Source of the DNA: Asanoa ferruginea
GTDB taxonomy: Bacteria > Actinomycetota > Actinomycetes > Mycobacteriales > Micromonosporaceae
Reading direction: 5' to 3'
NCBI RefSeq assembly: GCF_003387075.1
Contig: NZ_QUMQ01000001.1
Span: 1,054,001 to 1,118,000, forward strand
Length of the DNA stretch: 64,000 nucleotides
Shown here: in pieces, positions 52,972-61,940 of the stretch
Layout of the letters: every line of letters begins with the position of its first letter
How positions within the stretch are numbered: position 1 is the stretch's first letter
Position numbers and translations under genes: made by a program
The notes under the pieces: model-generated
Databases searched by the model: none
Told to the model about the DNA's origin: nothing
Seen by the model: the letters and a program-made list of their open reading frames with translations, nothing else

Positions 52972-54234
52972 ATGGCCATCCAGTCGGACCGCGACGCCGT
53001 CATTGTCGCTACCGCTCGTTCCCCCATCGGTCGGGCTGTCAAAGGGTCGCTGCGGGAGCTGCGGGCCGACGACCTGACCGCCACCATCGTGCGCGCCGCT
53101 TTGGACAAGGTCCCCGCGCTGGATCCCACGACGATCGACGACCTCTACCTCGGTTGCGGCCTCCCGGGCGGCGAGCAGGGCTTCAACATGGCCCGCGTGG
53201 TCGCGACGATGCTCGACCTCGACGGCCTGCCGGGCGCGACGATCACGCGCTACTGCTCGTCGTCCCTCCAGACCACCCGCATGGCATTCCACGCGATCCG
53301 GGCCGGCGAGGGCGACGTCTTCATCTCGGCGGGCGTCGAGTGCGTGTCCCGCTTCGCGCGCGGCTCGTCCGACGGGCTGCCCAGCGAGGCGCAGGAACTC
53401 GTCGGCGGCTCGTGGGACAACCCCCGGTTCTCTTCGGCGCGGTCCCGCTCCAAGCAGGCCGCCGCAGGCGGCGGCGAGGTGTGGCACGACCCGCGCACCG
53501 ACGGCGAGCTGCCGGATGTCTACCTGGCGATGGGTCAGACCGCGGAAAACCTGGCCCAGGTCAAGGGCGTGAGCCGGGAAGAGATGGACGAGTTCGGCGT
53601 ACGCAGCCAGAACCTCGCCGAGAAAGCCATCGCCGACGGTTTCTGGGCCCGCGAGATCACACCGGTGACAACGCCCAGTGGTGCCGTGGTCTCCCAGGAC
53701 GACGGGCCGCGTGCGGGTGTGACCCTCGAAGGGGTCGCGGGGCTCAAGCCGGTCTTCCGCCCCGATGGCCGGGTGACGGCCGGCAACTGCTGCCCGCTCA
53801 ACGACGGTGCGGCGGCCGTGATCGTGATGAGCGCGGGGCGGGCCCGCGATCTGGGCATCACGCCGCTGGCCCGGATCGTGTCGACGGGTGTTACCGCGCT
53901 GTCGCCGGAGATCATGGGTCTCGGACCGGTCGGGGCGTCGTTGCAGGCGCTGAAGCGGGCCGGGATGACCATCGACGACGTCGACCTGGTCGAGATCAAC
54001 GAGGCGTTCGCCGCTCAGGTGATCCCGTCCTACCAGGACCTAGGCGTTCCGATCGACAAGCTCAACGTGATGGGCGGAGCGATCGCGGTCGGCCACCCGT
54101 TCGGCATGACCGGCGCCCGCATCACCGGCACGCTGATCAACTCCCTGGACTGGAACGACAAGACCATCGGCCTCGAGACAATGTGCGTCGGCGGTGGCCA
54201 GGGGATGGCGATGGTCCTGGAGCGGCTTAGCTGA
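52972..54234 (+). CDS. acetyl-CoA acyltransferase (thiolase), FadA3-like
   Basis: 420-residue thiolase. Catalytic Cys95 in TRYCSSSLQTTRMAF, His in NEAFAAQ region and GHPFGMTGAR, and the second cysteine in ETMCVGGGQGMAM near the C-terminus. Biosynthetic versus degradative direction is undetermined; with the AacS gene in this window a ketone-body or acetoacetyl-CoA role is possible but only inferred. From memory fadA3 (Rv1074c) lies in the corresponding mycobacterial block. Start at ATG 52972 because a TAACGT box sits directly upstream. Confidence 0.93.
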   Translation: MAIQSDRDAVIVATARSPIGRAVKGSLRELRADDLTATIVRAALDKVPALDPTTIDDLYLGCGLPGGEQGFNMARVVATMLDLDGLPGATITRYCSSSLQTTRMAFHAIRAGEGDVFISAGVECVSRFARGSSDGLPSEAQELVGGSWDNPRFSSARSRSKQAAAGGGEVWHDPRTDGELPDVYLAMGQTAENLAQVKGVSREEMDEFGVRSQNLAEKAIADGFWAREITPVTTPSGAVVSQDDGPRAGVTLEGVAGLKPVFRPDGRVTAGNCCPLNDGAAAVIVMSAGRARDLGITPLARIVSTGVTALSPEIMGLGPVGASLQALKRAGMTIDDVDLVEINEAFAAQVIPSYQDLGVPIDKLNVMGGAIAVGHPFGMTGARITGTLINSLDWNDKTIGLETMCVGGGQGMAMVLERLS

Positions 54235-54257
54235 GGGTGTTTCGGGGCCTTTGCCCC

Positions 54258-54456
54258 GGACCCCGCCGGGGCGCTGCCCCGGCCCTGGCCGCTCAAAGAA
54301 GATGCCAGCCCGTGGGGGCGGATCTCCACGTCGGGCTTCGCTTAGGGCACCAGGATCTCCGGATGGGGACAAGGTCGTTCGTCCAGTAGGGCGCTCCACC
54401 TTGTCTCCATCCGGAGATCCTGGTCGTTGGGCTACGCCCGACGAGGAGATCCGCCC
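54258..54456. repeat. nested palindromic dispersed element, copy 2
   Basis: Second copy of the element at 24775-24967, same orientation. Outer arms 54316-54336 and 54436-54456 (21 bp, one mismatch), inner arms 54349-54375 and 54398-54424 (27 bp, one mismatch), with the same 22-base loop sequence region. A CCGGGGC-GCT-GCCCCGG hairpin at 54266-54282 precedes it and may terminate the thiolase transcript. Confidence 0.9.
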
Positions 54457-54600
54457 ATTCCTGCGGGAGGGGTGTGGTTCTGCTCAGCCCCGCAGGGAGA
54501 TCCGCACCGATCCGCGGTGTCCGAGCCGGTGGGCAGCGACCGCCGCCGTCCTGGATGGACGCGAACACCAGTCGGGCGCCGACTCGCCTTAGGGTCCTCG

Positions 54601-55400
54601 GTCGCCGCAGTCAGCGCGGTCGCCACGGTCACCCCTGGCGGAGCGGGCAGCGCGGTCGCCGCGGGGCGGAGCGATCAGCCCGGCCAGCGCGGGCGGCGCG
54701 GCCAGCGCGGGCGGCGCGGCCAGCGCGGCCAGCGCGGGCGGCGCGGTCGCCGCGGGGCGGCGCGGCCAGCGCGGTCAGCGCGGCCAGCGCGGTCGCCGCA
54801 GGGCGGAGCGGTCAGCCCGGCGAGCGCGGCCAGCGCGGCCAGTGCGGGCGGCGCGGCCAGTGCGGGCGGCGCGGTCGCCGCAGGGCGGAGCGGTAGCCGC
54901 AGGGCGGAGCGATCAGCCCGGCCAGCGCGGCCAGCGCGGCCAGCGCGGGCGGCGCGGTCGCCGCGGGGCGGCGCGGCCAGCGCGGTCAGCGCGGCCAGCG
55001 CGGTCGCCGCAGGGCGGAGCGGTCAGCCCGGCCAGCGCGGCCAGCGCGGCCAGCGCGGCCAGTGCGGGCGGCGCGGCCAGTGCGGGCGGCGCGGTCGCCG
55101 CAGGGCGGAGCGGTCGCCGCAGGGCGGAGCGGTCAGCCCGGCCAGCGCGGCCAGCGCGGCCAGCGCGGCCTGCGCGGGCGGCGCGGTCGCCGCGGGGCGG
55201 CGCGGCCAGCGCGGTCAGCGCGGTCGCCGCGGGGCGGAGCGGTCAGCCCGGCCAGCGCGGCCAGCGCGGGCGGCGCGTCAGCGCGGCCAGCGCGGGCGGC
55301 GCGGTCAGCCCGGCCAGCGCGGCCAGCGCGGGCGGCGCGGCCAGCGCGGGCGGCGCGGCCAGCACGGACGGCGCGGTCGCTGCGGTCGCCGCGGGCGGCA
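54601..55400. repeat. G-rich 9-bp-based minisatellite with ~110-bp higher-order period
   Basis: About 800 bp built from GCGCGGCCA, GCGCGGGCG, GCGCGGTCG and GGGGCGGAG variants. The landmark GTCAGCCCGG (or GATCAGCCCGG) recurs at 54675, 54812, 54913, 55023, 55133, 55243 and 55305; three consecutive intervals are 110 bp. Since 110 is not a multiple of three, the reading frame rotates between copies, and several long frames in all phases are compositional artefacts. Non-coding. Confidence 0.85.
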
Positions 55401-55492
55401 TTCGCGGCGTGCCTGCGCGGACGATGCAGCGCGCGATGCGCCGAGCGGCGGCATCGGCCGGGCGAACAGGTGCCCCGGGACGGGCGGTCCCA

Positions 55493-55597
55493 TGATCGTG
55501 TGCACCAGGTCAGGAGGAAACGAGGGCCCCACCATGATCATGTGTGTCGGGTCTGCATGACACGCCGCGCTGGTTGTTGATGAGGTGCACACGATCA
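55493..55597. repeat. 14-bp inverted repeat pair
   Basis: TGATCGTGTGCACC (55493-55506) and its reverse complement (55584-55597) are separated by 77 bp. The rest of 55401-55809 has only short palindromes such as ATGATCAT and no supportable gene. Confidence 0.55.
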
Positions 55598-55809
55598 AGC
55601 AGGCGGGCCTCGCCTGTGTCGACCAGCCGCACATGATCACCGCCTCTGCCGTCGGCGCGGAAGCGCTCACCCCCCCCATGCCTTGCCGACGGACAGATTG
55701 ACCCTGTCCCAACGAACTCGCCCAGGGCAGAGTCGACCCACTCGACGCCGCGTCCCAGGCCTAACCCCATTCGCACCCGTCCTCCCCGCGGGCCCCCCGG
55801 TCTTCCTCC

Positions 55810-55879
55810 GCTTTGCTCTGCACCCCTGTAGGCAGCACCCGAGCCGTGGGGTGCTGCCTACAGGGGTGCAGAGCAAAGC
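55810..55879. repeat. perfect 31-bp hairpin
   Basis: 55810-55840 and 55849-55879 are perfectly complementary over 31 bp around the 8-base loop GAGCCGTG. Located 110 bp beyond the 3' end of the convergent cobalamin-binding-protein gene; could act as a transcription terminator or be a mobile palindromic repeat. Confidence 0.85.
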
Positions 55880-55993
55880 CTCCGAGAAGGAGGCAAGGGC
55901 AGACGCGTCTAGGCCCTAGTGGTCGGGAAGCTGCCGCGACGGCCGTGGACGACCTCAGCGGCGAGAGGCACCCGGCACTGAGGACGGCGGGGG

Positions 55994-56872
55994 TCAGGCG
56001 ACGCGTGCGACGTGGTTCGTGGGCGGGTGTGGCGTCGTGTCGGGGTGCAGGATCGCGGCCAGGGCTTCGACGCCATCGATTAGGCGGGGGCCCGGGCGGA
56101 CGATCAAGGAGTCGGCGTCGATTGCCCAGACCGGGAGTGACGGGAAGTGGGGCTGCACCGTGCGGGCTTGGTCGATGGCGCCGGGCAGGTCGTAGCCGCA
56201 CGGTGCCACGACCACAAGATCCGGCGACTCCGCCTGGAAGGCCGACCACGTAGTCGCCGATGAACGCGCGCCCGGATGGGCGGCCACCGGGGTGCCGCCG
56301 GCGGCCGTGATCAGGTCCGGGATCCAGTGGCCGGCGCCGAAGGGCGGGTCGACCCACTCGACCACCGCTACCCGGGGGCGGGGCCGGCCTGAGACCGCCG
56401 CAGCGACCGCCGAGAGACGAGCGCGCAAGGACGCCACCAGGTTGACGGCGGTCGCCGACGCGCCGGCTTGGTTGCCGACCGCGAGGATTGAGTCGAGGAC
56501 GTCTTCCAGCGTGTGTGGGTCGAGGGTTAGCACGTCGGCCTGGCAGCCCAGGTGGTTCAGGGCATCGGCTACCCGGCCTGCCGGCAGGGCGCAGACTCGG
56601 CACAGGTCCTGGGTCAGGATCAGGTCGGGGTCCAGGCCGGCCAGGGCGTCGGCGTGCAGTGTGTAGAGGTCGGTGCCGCTCGCGGCGGCCGCACGGACAT
56701 AAGCGTCGATCTCGCCCGGTGTCAGGTTGTGCGTGTCGCGGCCGCCGACTACCACCGCCGGCGAAGAGCCGGGGCGGATCGTGCATTCGAAGGTCACGCC
56801 GACCAGGCTGTCGCCTAGGCCCAAGGCGTAGACGATCTCCGTCGCGGACGGGAGCAGTGAGACGAGGCGCAG
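55994..56872 (-). CDS. cobalamin-binding (BtuF-like) protein without signal peptide, probable CTG start
   Basis: 292 residues of TroA/BtuF substrate-binding fold. The N-terminus from CTG 56872 reads LRLVSLLPSATEIVYALGLGDSLVGVTFEC-style (pieces RLVSLLPSATEIVYALG), the invariant family start; beginning at the internal TTG 56824 would remove it. GGAAGG lies nine bases before CTG. No signal peptide, so it is cytoplasmic, as in many actinobacterial members annotated as cobalamin-binding. The upstream gene's stop ends one base before the CTG. An alternative ligand is possible. Confidence 0.82.
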   Translation of the reverse strand: MRLVSLLPSATEIVYALGLGDSLVGVTFECTIRPGSSPAVVVGGRDTHNLTPGEIDAYVRAAAASGTDLYTLHADALAGLDPDLILTQDLCRVCALPAGRVADALNHLGCQADVLTLDPHTLEDVLDSILAVGNQAGASATAVNLVASLRARLSAVAAAVSGRPRPRVAVVEWVDPPFGAGHWIPDLITAAGGTPVAAHPGARSSATTWSAFQAESPDLVVVAPCGYDLPGAIDQARTVQPHFPSLPVWAIDADSLIVRPGPRLIDGVEALAAILHPDTTPHPPTNHVARVA

Positions 56873-56873
56873 G

Positions 56874-58712
56874 TTAGCCGACCTTCCAGGTGGTCACGTC
56901 GGCGATGCGTTTGCCTGGGCCGAGCAGTTGCTCAAGCGTGGTGCGCAGGGTGGCCTCGTTGAACGTGCCGTCGGCCAGGACTACGCACTGGGCCTTCCAG
57001 AACGCGAAGTCGGCCCTGGCCTGGGCGCGTTGGAAGTCGCCGATGCCTGGGACGATGCCCTCCGTCGCGGCCTGGGTGAAGAGTTGCGATGTGGGCTGCT
57101 TGAAGGTGCCCATTGACGCCTTGCCGTCGGCGCCGTAAGGAGCGATGAAGAAGCCCTCAGGGATCGCGAAGCCGGCGTCGGCCGCGGCCGCCCAGCGCAT
57201 CGGGCCCGGCTCGCGTGGGTTGGCCGCCGGGACCGGGATCATCACGCCGCCTGGGGAGACGCACTCGCGCCAGAGGCCGCTGCTGATGAACTCGGGGACC
57301 GGGGCGCGGTCGATGACCGGCAACGGCTTGGGGAAGATCGGCACCAACGCGAGGGCGACCACGACCGGGACCAACAGGCGGCCCGGCTGCCAGCTCATCT
57401 TGATCGCCGTGTCGACCGCGACGACCAGGATGGTCGCGATCAGCGGGATGAGGGCCAGCGCGAAGCGCATCGGCAGGGCGCCGTCGACGACCGGCAGGCC
57501 GAGCAGCAGGCGGTAGGGGCCCCAGAGCTCGGTGCGGGTGCCGTTGACGACCAGCTCGGGGCCGAGCGACAGCGCCGCCATCACGACCGCCGCGATGGTG
57601 CATGCCAGCACCACCGGGCGGCGGATCAGCCAGATCGCGCAGGCGATGGCGACCAGCAGCAGCGGCCAGCCGAGGAACGTGTTGTATTCGGCGGCGCCGG
57701 TGCTCAACCGGGCGTTTTCGTCTTTGCCGAGCAGTGACAGCGGCGAGATGGTGGTGAAGCTGGCCAGGTCGGCGGAGAAGAAGTGCGGGCTGAACACGCC
57801 GTTGGGCACGCTCTGCGGGCCCTTGAACTGGAACCACAGCGGGTAGAGCAGCACTGCCAGGGAGATCGCGAACGCCACCGCCAGGCCGCCGGCCGCGCCG
57901 GCCAGCACGCGGCGGCTGAAGTGTGGCCGGGCGCCCAGGTAGACCAGCGTCATGATCACCAGGGTGAGTGCACTGAGGAACAGCACCTCTTCGCCGATGA
58001 AGACCTGGATCGCGACGGTGATCGCGAGCAGCACGCCGAAGCCGATGATGCGGCGCCAGTTGCGGCCGCCGGGGCGGTCGGCGTTGGCCGGGTGTCGCGG
58101 GTCGGCGGCGCGCAGGATGCTGACCACCGCCCAGACCAGCACCGGGACCAGCCAGAGCGCGGTCATGTGCAGGTGGCTGTTGTTTTGCGAGATCATGCCG
58201 GGCGCGAAGCCGCAGAACCCGCCGCCGAGCCCCGCGGCCAGCCGGTGTGCGCCGAGCACCCGGCGGAACAGCAGGTAGAACGCGACCGCGGTGAGCCCCA
58301 GGGTCAAGGTGGCCAGCAGCGCGAACGTGACCGGGGCGCCGAAGAGCAGGGTGATCGGCGAGAACAGGGCGCCCAGCGCGATGACCGTGGTGTTGGCCAT
58401 CAGGTTGACCCCGTCGGGCGCGTTGAGCCGGTCGGTGACCAGGGAGAAGTCGCCGTGCAGCACCCGCGAGTCGACGGCCAGGAACCACTCGTAGAGCGTC
58501 TGGTCTTCGGGGTTGAGGCCCAGCGCCCGGTTGGTCGGCGACGGCCAGAGCCCGTGCATGATCCACAGCGCCAGCAGCAGGTAGGCGAGGCAGATGCCGA
58601 GGCCGGGCAAGTGGCTCCGGAACCGGGCGGCGGACCAGCGCGAGGCCCGGGCCGGCACCGGCGTCGGGTCGGCGGGGTCGGCCTGCTGCGCGGCGCGGGC
58701 AGTGCTGGTCAC
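56874..58712 (-). CDS. polytopic membrane protein, GT-C-like
   Basis: 612 residues with about 11-12 membrane helices between ~35 and ~460 and a C-terminal soluble domain. Loop 1 contains Asp/Glu-rich NPEDQTLYEWFLAVDSRVLHGDF, in the place where GT-C glycosyltransferases have their DxD/ExD site, so a polyprenyl-linked sugar transferase is possible. No specific family recognised. GTG start. Its stop TAA is one base from the next gene's CTG start, so they form an operon. Confidence 0.75.
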   Translation of the reverse strand: MTSTARAAQQADPADPTPVPARASRWSAARFRSHLPGLGICLAYLLLALWIMHGLWPSPTNRALGLNPEDQTLYEWFLAVDSRVLHGDFSLVTDRLNAPDGVNLMANTTVIALGALFSPITLLFGAPVTFALLATLTLGLTAVAFYLLFRRVLGAHRLAAGLGGGFCGFAPGMISQNNSHLHMTALWLVPVLVWAVVSILRAADPRHPANADRPGGRNWRRIIGFGVLLAITVAIQVFIGEEVLFLSALTLVIMTLVYLGARPHFSRRVLAGAAGGLAVAFAISLAVLLYPLWFQFKGPQSVPNGVFSPHFFSADLASFTTISPLSLLGKDENARLSTGAAEYNTFLGWPLLLVAIACAIWLIRRPVVLACTIAAVVMAALSLGPELVVNGTRTELWGPYRLLLGLPVVDGALPMRFALALIPLIATILVVAVDTAIKMSWQPGRLLVPVVVALALVPIFPKPLPVIDRAPVPEFISSGLWRECVSPGGVMIPVPAANPREPGPMRWAAAADAGFAIPEGFFIAPYGADGKASMGTFKQPTSQLFTQAATEGIVPGIGDFQRAQARADFAFWKAQCVVLADGTFNEATLRTTLEQLLGPGKRIADVTTWKVG

Positions 58713-58796
58713 GCGCTAGACCCTAGTATGCGCGGCGGCGTGGTAGGTGCCGCCTCCACCGTAGCTGTGGATAACCGGTTACCGTGACAGCAATAT

Positions 58797-58877
58797 GCCC
58801 GGGTGGTGGAACGGCAGACACGGCTGCCTTAAAAGCGGCTGCCGAAAGGCGTGCGGGTTCGAGTCCCGCCCCGGGCA
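58797..58877 (+). tRNA. tRNA-Leu(TAA)
   Basis: Acceptor stem GCCCGGG...CCCGGGC, a D-arm, anticodon stem GCTGC/GCGGC closing the loop CTTAAAA with anticodon TAA, a class II variable arm (TGCCGAAAGGCG) and a TTCGAGT T-loop. CC follows the discriminator A but the third A of CCA is not encoded. Reads the rare TTA (and TTG by wobble) leucine codons, which in actinomycetes often mark regulated genes. Confidence 0.95.
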
Positions 58878-58879
58878 CC

Positions 58880-60016
58880 TCAGACGAAGAGCGCGTTGGG
58901 CGGCAGCCCGAGCCGGGTGCGACCGGCCAACTCATAATGCGCCGCCGACAAGTTGGCATGCTGCGCCGCGGCCTGACCGTCCCGCACGATCCGGCCGAGC
59001 CGGCTCGACTCATACAGCGGGTCGGAGCTGCCGGCCTCGTACATCGTCCGCAGCACCTCTCTGGAGCTCTCCGCCGCGAAGCTGATCGCGCCGCGCAGCA
59101 ACCCGCGCTGTGCGTCGGTGGCCTCCCGGCCGGCGGTCGCCGTGCGATCGAGTTCGCGTGCGGCGTCGAGCAGGAGCAGCCGCGCCGCACCGACCTGCGC
59201 AGTCGCCCGACCCACCGCCGCCTGGAGCCGCGGTTGCCCGGTCAGCGGCGCGCCGTCCATCCCGACCTTGCCCGCCGCGAGCGCCGCGACCTCGTCGACC
59301 GCGGCCTGCGCCATTCCGAGCAGCACCGCCGCACAACCCGGAAAAACCAGATGAATCAGGGGTACGCGGTAGGCCGGCCGATCGATGTGCGGCGTCACGG
59401 TGAACGGCACGACCAGGTCGGCGGGCACCGGTACGTCCTCGGCGACGACCGTGTTGCTGTTGGTGCCCCGCATGCCGGTCACCTGCCAGGTGTCGAGCAC
59501 CGTCACGTCGGCGCGCGGCACCCAGCAGATCCGGACGTCGGGCCCGGCCGGGGTCATCCGGGGCTGGTCACCGTCGAAGACGATCGACAGCAGCGCGACC
59601 CAGTCGGCCGACTCGATGCCGCTGACGATCTTCCAGCGCCCGGACAGGCGATAGCCGGGACCGTCGGCCACCAGCCGACCGGGCTGGCCGGAGTTGGCGA
59701 TCAGGGCGTCGGGCCCGATCCGCCGCATCCCGGATTCGGGCAGGATGGCCGCGCTGAAACCCCAGTTGAGGTTCCACACGACCCACGCCACCGGGCCGTC
59801 GATCCGGCCGAGCCGGTCGAGCACGTCGAGCACGGACGCGAGCGGCAGCTCGAAGCCGCCGAGCTCGCGCGGTGTGGTGAGCCGGAACGCGCCGGCCGAG
59901 CGCAACTGGTCGAGCAGTTCCGCCGGGATCCGGCGGGTCTCGGCGGCCTCGTCGCGGTATTTCTCGATCGCCGGCCGGAGCGCCTCCGGCAGGTCGTCGA
60001 CGGTCAGGTCAGACAT
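58880..60016 (-). CDS. acyl-CoA dehydrogenase-fold flavoprotein (HsaA/hydroxylase-like)
   Basis: 378 residues of the acyl-CoA dehydrogenase superfamily, but lacking the catalytic Glu motif IYEG-TNQ; instead it has WVVWNLNWGFSAAILPE, GYRLSGRWKIVSGIESADW and a C-terminal ...LYESSRLGRIVRDGQAAAQH segment, as in FMN-dependent monooxygenases such as HsaA. A flavin oxygenase or a non-dehydrogenase role is therefore likely. ATG 60016 with GGGGGAACAAG upstream. Overlaps the upstream GNAT gene by 8 bp; ends 2 bp from tRNA-Leu. Confidence 0.85.
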   Translation of the reverse strand: MSDLTVDDLPEALRPAIEKYRDEAAETRRIPAELLDQLRSAGAFRLTTPRELGGFELPLASVLDVLDRLGRIDGPVAWVVWNLNWGFSAAILPESGMRRIGPDALIANSGQPGRLVADGPGYRLSGRWKIVSGIESADWVALLSIVFDGDQPRMTPAGPDVRICWVPRADVTVLDTWQVTGMRGTNSNTVVAEDVPVPADLVVPFTVTPHIDRPAYRVPLIHLVFPGCAAVLLGMAQAAVDEVAALAAGKVGMDGAPLTGQPRLQAAVGRATAQVGAARLLLLDAARELDRTATAGREATDAQRGLLRGAISFAAESSREVLRTMYEAGSSDPLYESSRLGRIVRDGQAAAQHANLSAAHYELAGRTRLGLPPNALFV

Positions 60017-60830
60017 CTTGTTCCCCCATGGATTCGTGGTGCCAGCGCCAGTTCTGCCGGGCATATCGCACCCGCAGGCCGGCGCGCTCGAGGTTGTCAA
60101 GGGACGGGTTGGTGCTGCCCGCGGCCGGTTCGCCGGTCTCGGCGACCACCCACCGGCAGCCGGCTGCCCGGGCCGCCTCGACCCGGGCGGCGATCAATGC
60201 GGACTGCGCGCCCCGGTTGCGGTGACCGGGCAGGATCGCCGCGCCGTTGAGCGCGGCGACCGGGCCGTGCACGAAGAGATTTCCGCCGCCGACCAGGTCG
60301 GCGCCGTCCCAGACGCCAAAGGGCCGGAAGGCCGGGTTGGAGACCGCGGCACCGAGCATCTCGCCGAGCCCTTCGGTGGGCATCCCGAAACCGCGGAGCA
60401 ACACGTCGGCCCACGCCGCCGCGTCACCCGGCGAGATCGGGGCGATCCGCAACGACGACGATGCGGACGCGCGGACGTCCGTGATCGGGACGGCCAGCTT
60501 CACCCACGGCGGGCCCGCCCGCAGCCCGTACGCCGAGCAGATCTCGTCCCAATCCGGCGGCAACACCGACGGCGCGATCTGGATGGTCGCGGCCGGCGTG
60601 CCCGCGGACCGGTAGAAGTCGACGATCCGGCCCACCAGCCGGTGGGTGACCGGCTCGTCGAAGCCGAACCCAAGGGCCTTGCTCCAGTAGCCGGTCGGGT
60701 CGTTGCGCACCGACAGCGCGACACCGCCGCCGATCCGCGCCGCGGCCGCACCCAGCGCCGGCGGTGCCTGCGTCTCGTAAGCGAACATCGATTCCGCCTC
60801 GGCCAACTCGGCCAGGGCGGTCAACTCCAT
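60009..60830 (-). CDS. GNAT-like N-acetyltransferase
   Basis: 273 residues. C-terminal GNAT domain with GAAILPGHRNRGAQSALIAAR (R-x-x-G-A-Q acetyl-CoA loop) at ~190-210 and NLERAGLRVRYAR at the end; the N-terminal ~110 residues are a second, degenerate GNAT-like half, as in tandem-GNAT proteins. Overlaps the flavoprotein gene by 8 bp, so a joint function is plausible. ATG 60830 or GTG 60836 could be the start; neither has a clear Shine-Dalgarno. Confidence 0.82.
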   Translation of the reverse strand: MELTALAELAEAESMFAYETQAPPALGAAAARIGGGVALSVRNDPTGYWSKALGFGFDEPVTHRLVGRIVDFYRSAGTPAATIQIAPSVLPPDWDEICSAYGLRAGPPWVKLAVPITDVRASASSSLRIAPISPGDAAAWADVLLRGFGMPTEGLGEMLGAAVSNPAFRPFGVWDGADLVGGGNLFVHGPVAALNGAAILPGHRNRGAQSALIAARVEAARAAGCRWVVAETGEPAAGSTNPSLDNLERAGLRVRYARQNWRWHHESMGEQDV

Positions 60831-60891
60831 CGTCACACCGGCAGGATGCCGCCCGGCGGGAGAAAGTTCGGGACCTCGGCTGTGTCGCCGG

Positions 60892-61836
60892 TCACGCGGC
60901 GAGCGCGATGGCCGGCGCCGGCCGGCGGGCGTGCACGAGCCGGAACCGCTGCACCCGATCGCCCGCCAGGTGCTGCACCCAGACCGCGCCGGGCGGGCAG
61001 TGCTCCGGGTCGTCCGGCGGGCTGAGCAGGTCGACCTCCCAGAGGGTCAGGTCGCGGCTGGCCACCACGTTGGTCAGCCGCTGCCGCACGCCGGCGGTCA
61101 GGTCGCGCTCCATGCCCCGCAGCAGGGTGTCGCAGCCGGTGGTCCGGTTGCCCTGCGGCCAGACGGACTCGACGGTCGGCGACCAGTGCGCGGCCAGCAC
61201 CGACTCGAAGTCGCCGTGTACCGAGGCGGCCAGCGTCTCCTCCGCGACCCGCCGCCGCGCCGCGGTCAGCGCCGCCGCGTCGTCGTGTGCCGCGTCAGCC
61301 GTGGCCAGCAGCGCGGCGGCCAGCTTGCGGCGGGCCTCGCTGAGCCGGCTGCGGACCGTGCCGACCGGCACGCCTAAGGCCGCCGCGATGTCGGCATAGG
61401 CCGTGATGCCGGTGAAGTGGCGCAGCATGACGACCAGCCGCAGCGAGGGCGACAGGTCGTCGAGGGCGTGCCAGACCCAGTCCCGGGCGGCGTGCTGGTC
61501 GAGCAGCGCAGCCGGGTCGGGCTCGGAAGACGGCAGCCGCTGCGCCAGCGAGTCGTCCAGAGGCGCGGTTTCGGGAGCCCGCAACCGCATCCGGCAGGCG
61601 TTGCGAACCACCATCCGCAACCACGGCCCGACGGCTTCCGGATCGCGCAGGTCGCCGATGCGGCGCAGGGCCGTCACGGCCGCCTCCTGCACGGCGTCTT
61701 CGGCGTCGGGCCCGTAGCCGAGGATGCTGTAGGCCACCGCGAGCTGGCCGGGACGGTGCCGGGTGAGCAGCGAACCGAGGGAGCTGACGTCGCCGGCCTG
61801 GGCCGCGCGTACCAGATCGGTGTCGGTGATTGCCAT
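60892..61836 (-). CDS. ECF sigma factor with C-terminal SnoaL-like domain
   Basis: 314 residues. Sigma-70 region 2 (DAEDAVQEAAVTALRRIGDLRDPEA, ~30-55) and region 4 (ITAYADIAAALGVPVGTVRSRLSEARRKL, ~135-160; pieces IAAALGVPVGTVRSRL) are followed by an NTF2/SnoaL-like domain (~190-300), as in ECF41/ECF56-type sigma factors in which this domain replaces an anti-sigma. Activity may thus be regulated in cis. No anti-sigma gene is adjacent. ATG 61836 with GGGGCAA upstream. Confidence 0.9.
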   Translation of the reverse strand: MAITDTDLVRAAQAGDVSSLGSLLTRHRPGQLAVAYSILGYGPDAEDAVQEAAVTALRRIGDLRDPEAVGPWLRMVVRNACRMRLRAPETAPLDDSLAQRLPSSEPDPAALLDQHAARDWVWHALDDLSPSLRLVVMLRHFTGITAYADIAAALGVPVGTVRSRLSEARRKLAAALLATADAAHDDAAALTAARRRVAEETLAASVHGDFESVLAAHWSPTVESVWPQGNRTTGCDTLLRGMERDLTAGVRQRLTNVVASRDLTLWEVDLLSPPDDPEHCPPGAVWVQHLAGDRVQRFRLVHARRPAPAIALAA

Positions 61837-61940
61837 TTGCCCCAATATACGCGGCTATCGGGGGCGCCGACATTCTCCACTTAGGGGCGCCTGACCAGTA
61901 CCCTTTGGGCACCGAATTTTTCCTCAGGGAGGCCGTAACT

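Noticed and set aside
54427-55560. 377-codon frame through the minisatellite
   Set aside because: Composition of Arg/Gly/Ala/Gln changes between repeats because the 110-bp period shifts frame; equally long frames occur in the other phases.
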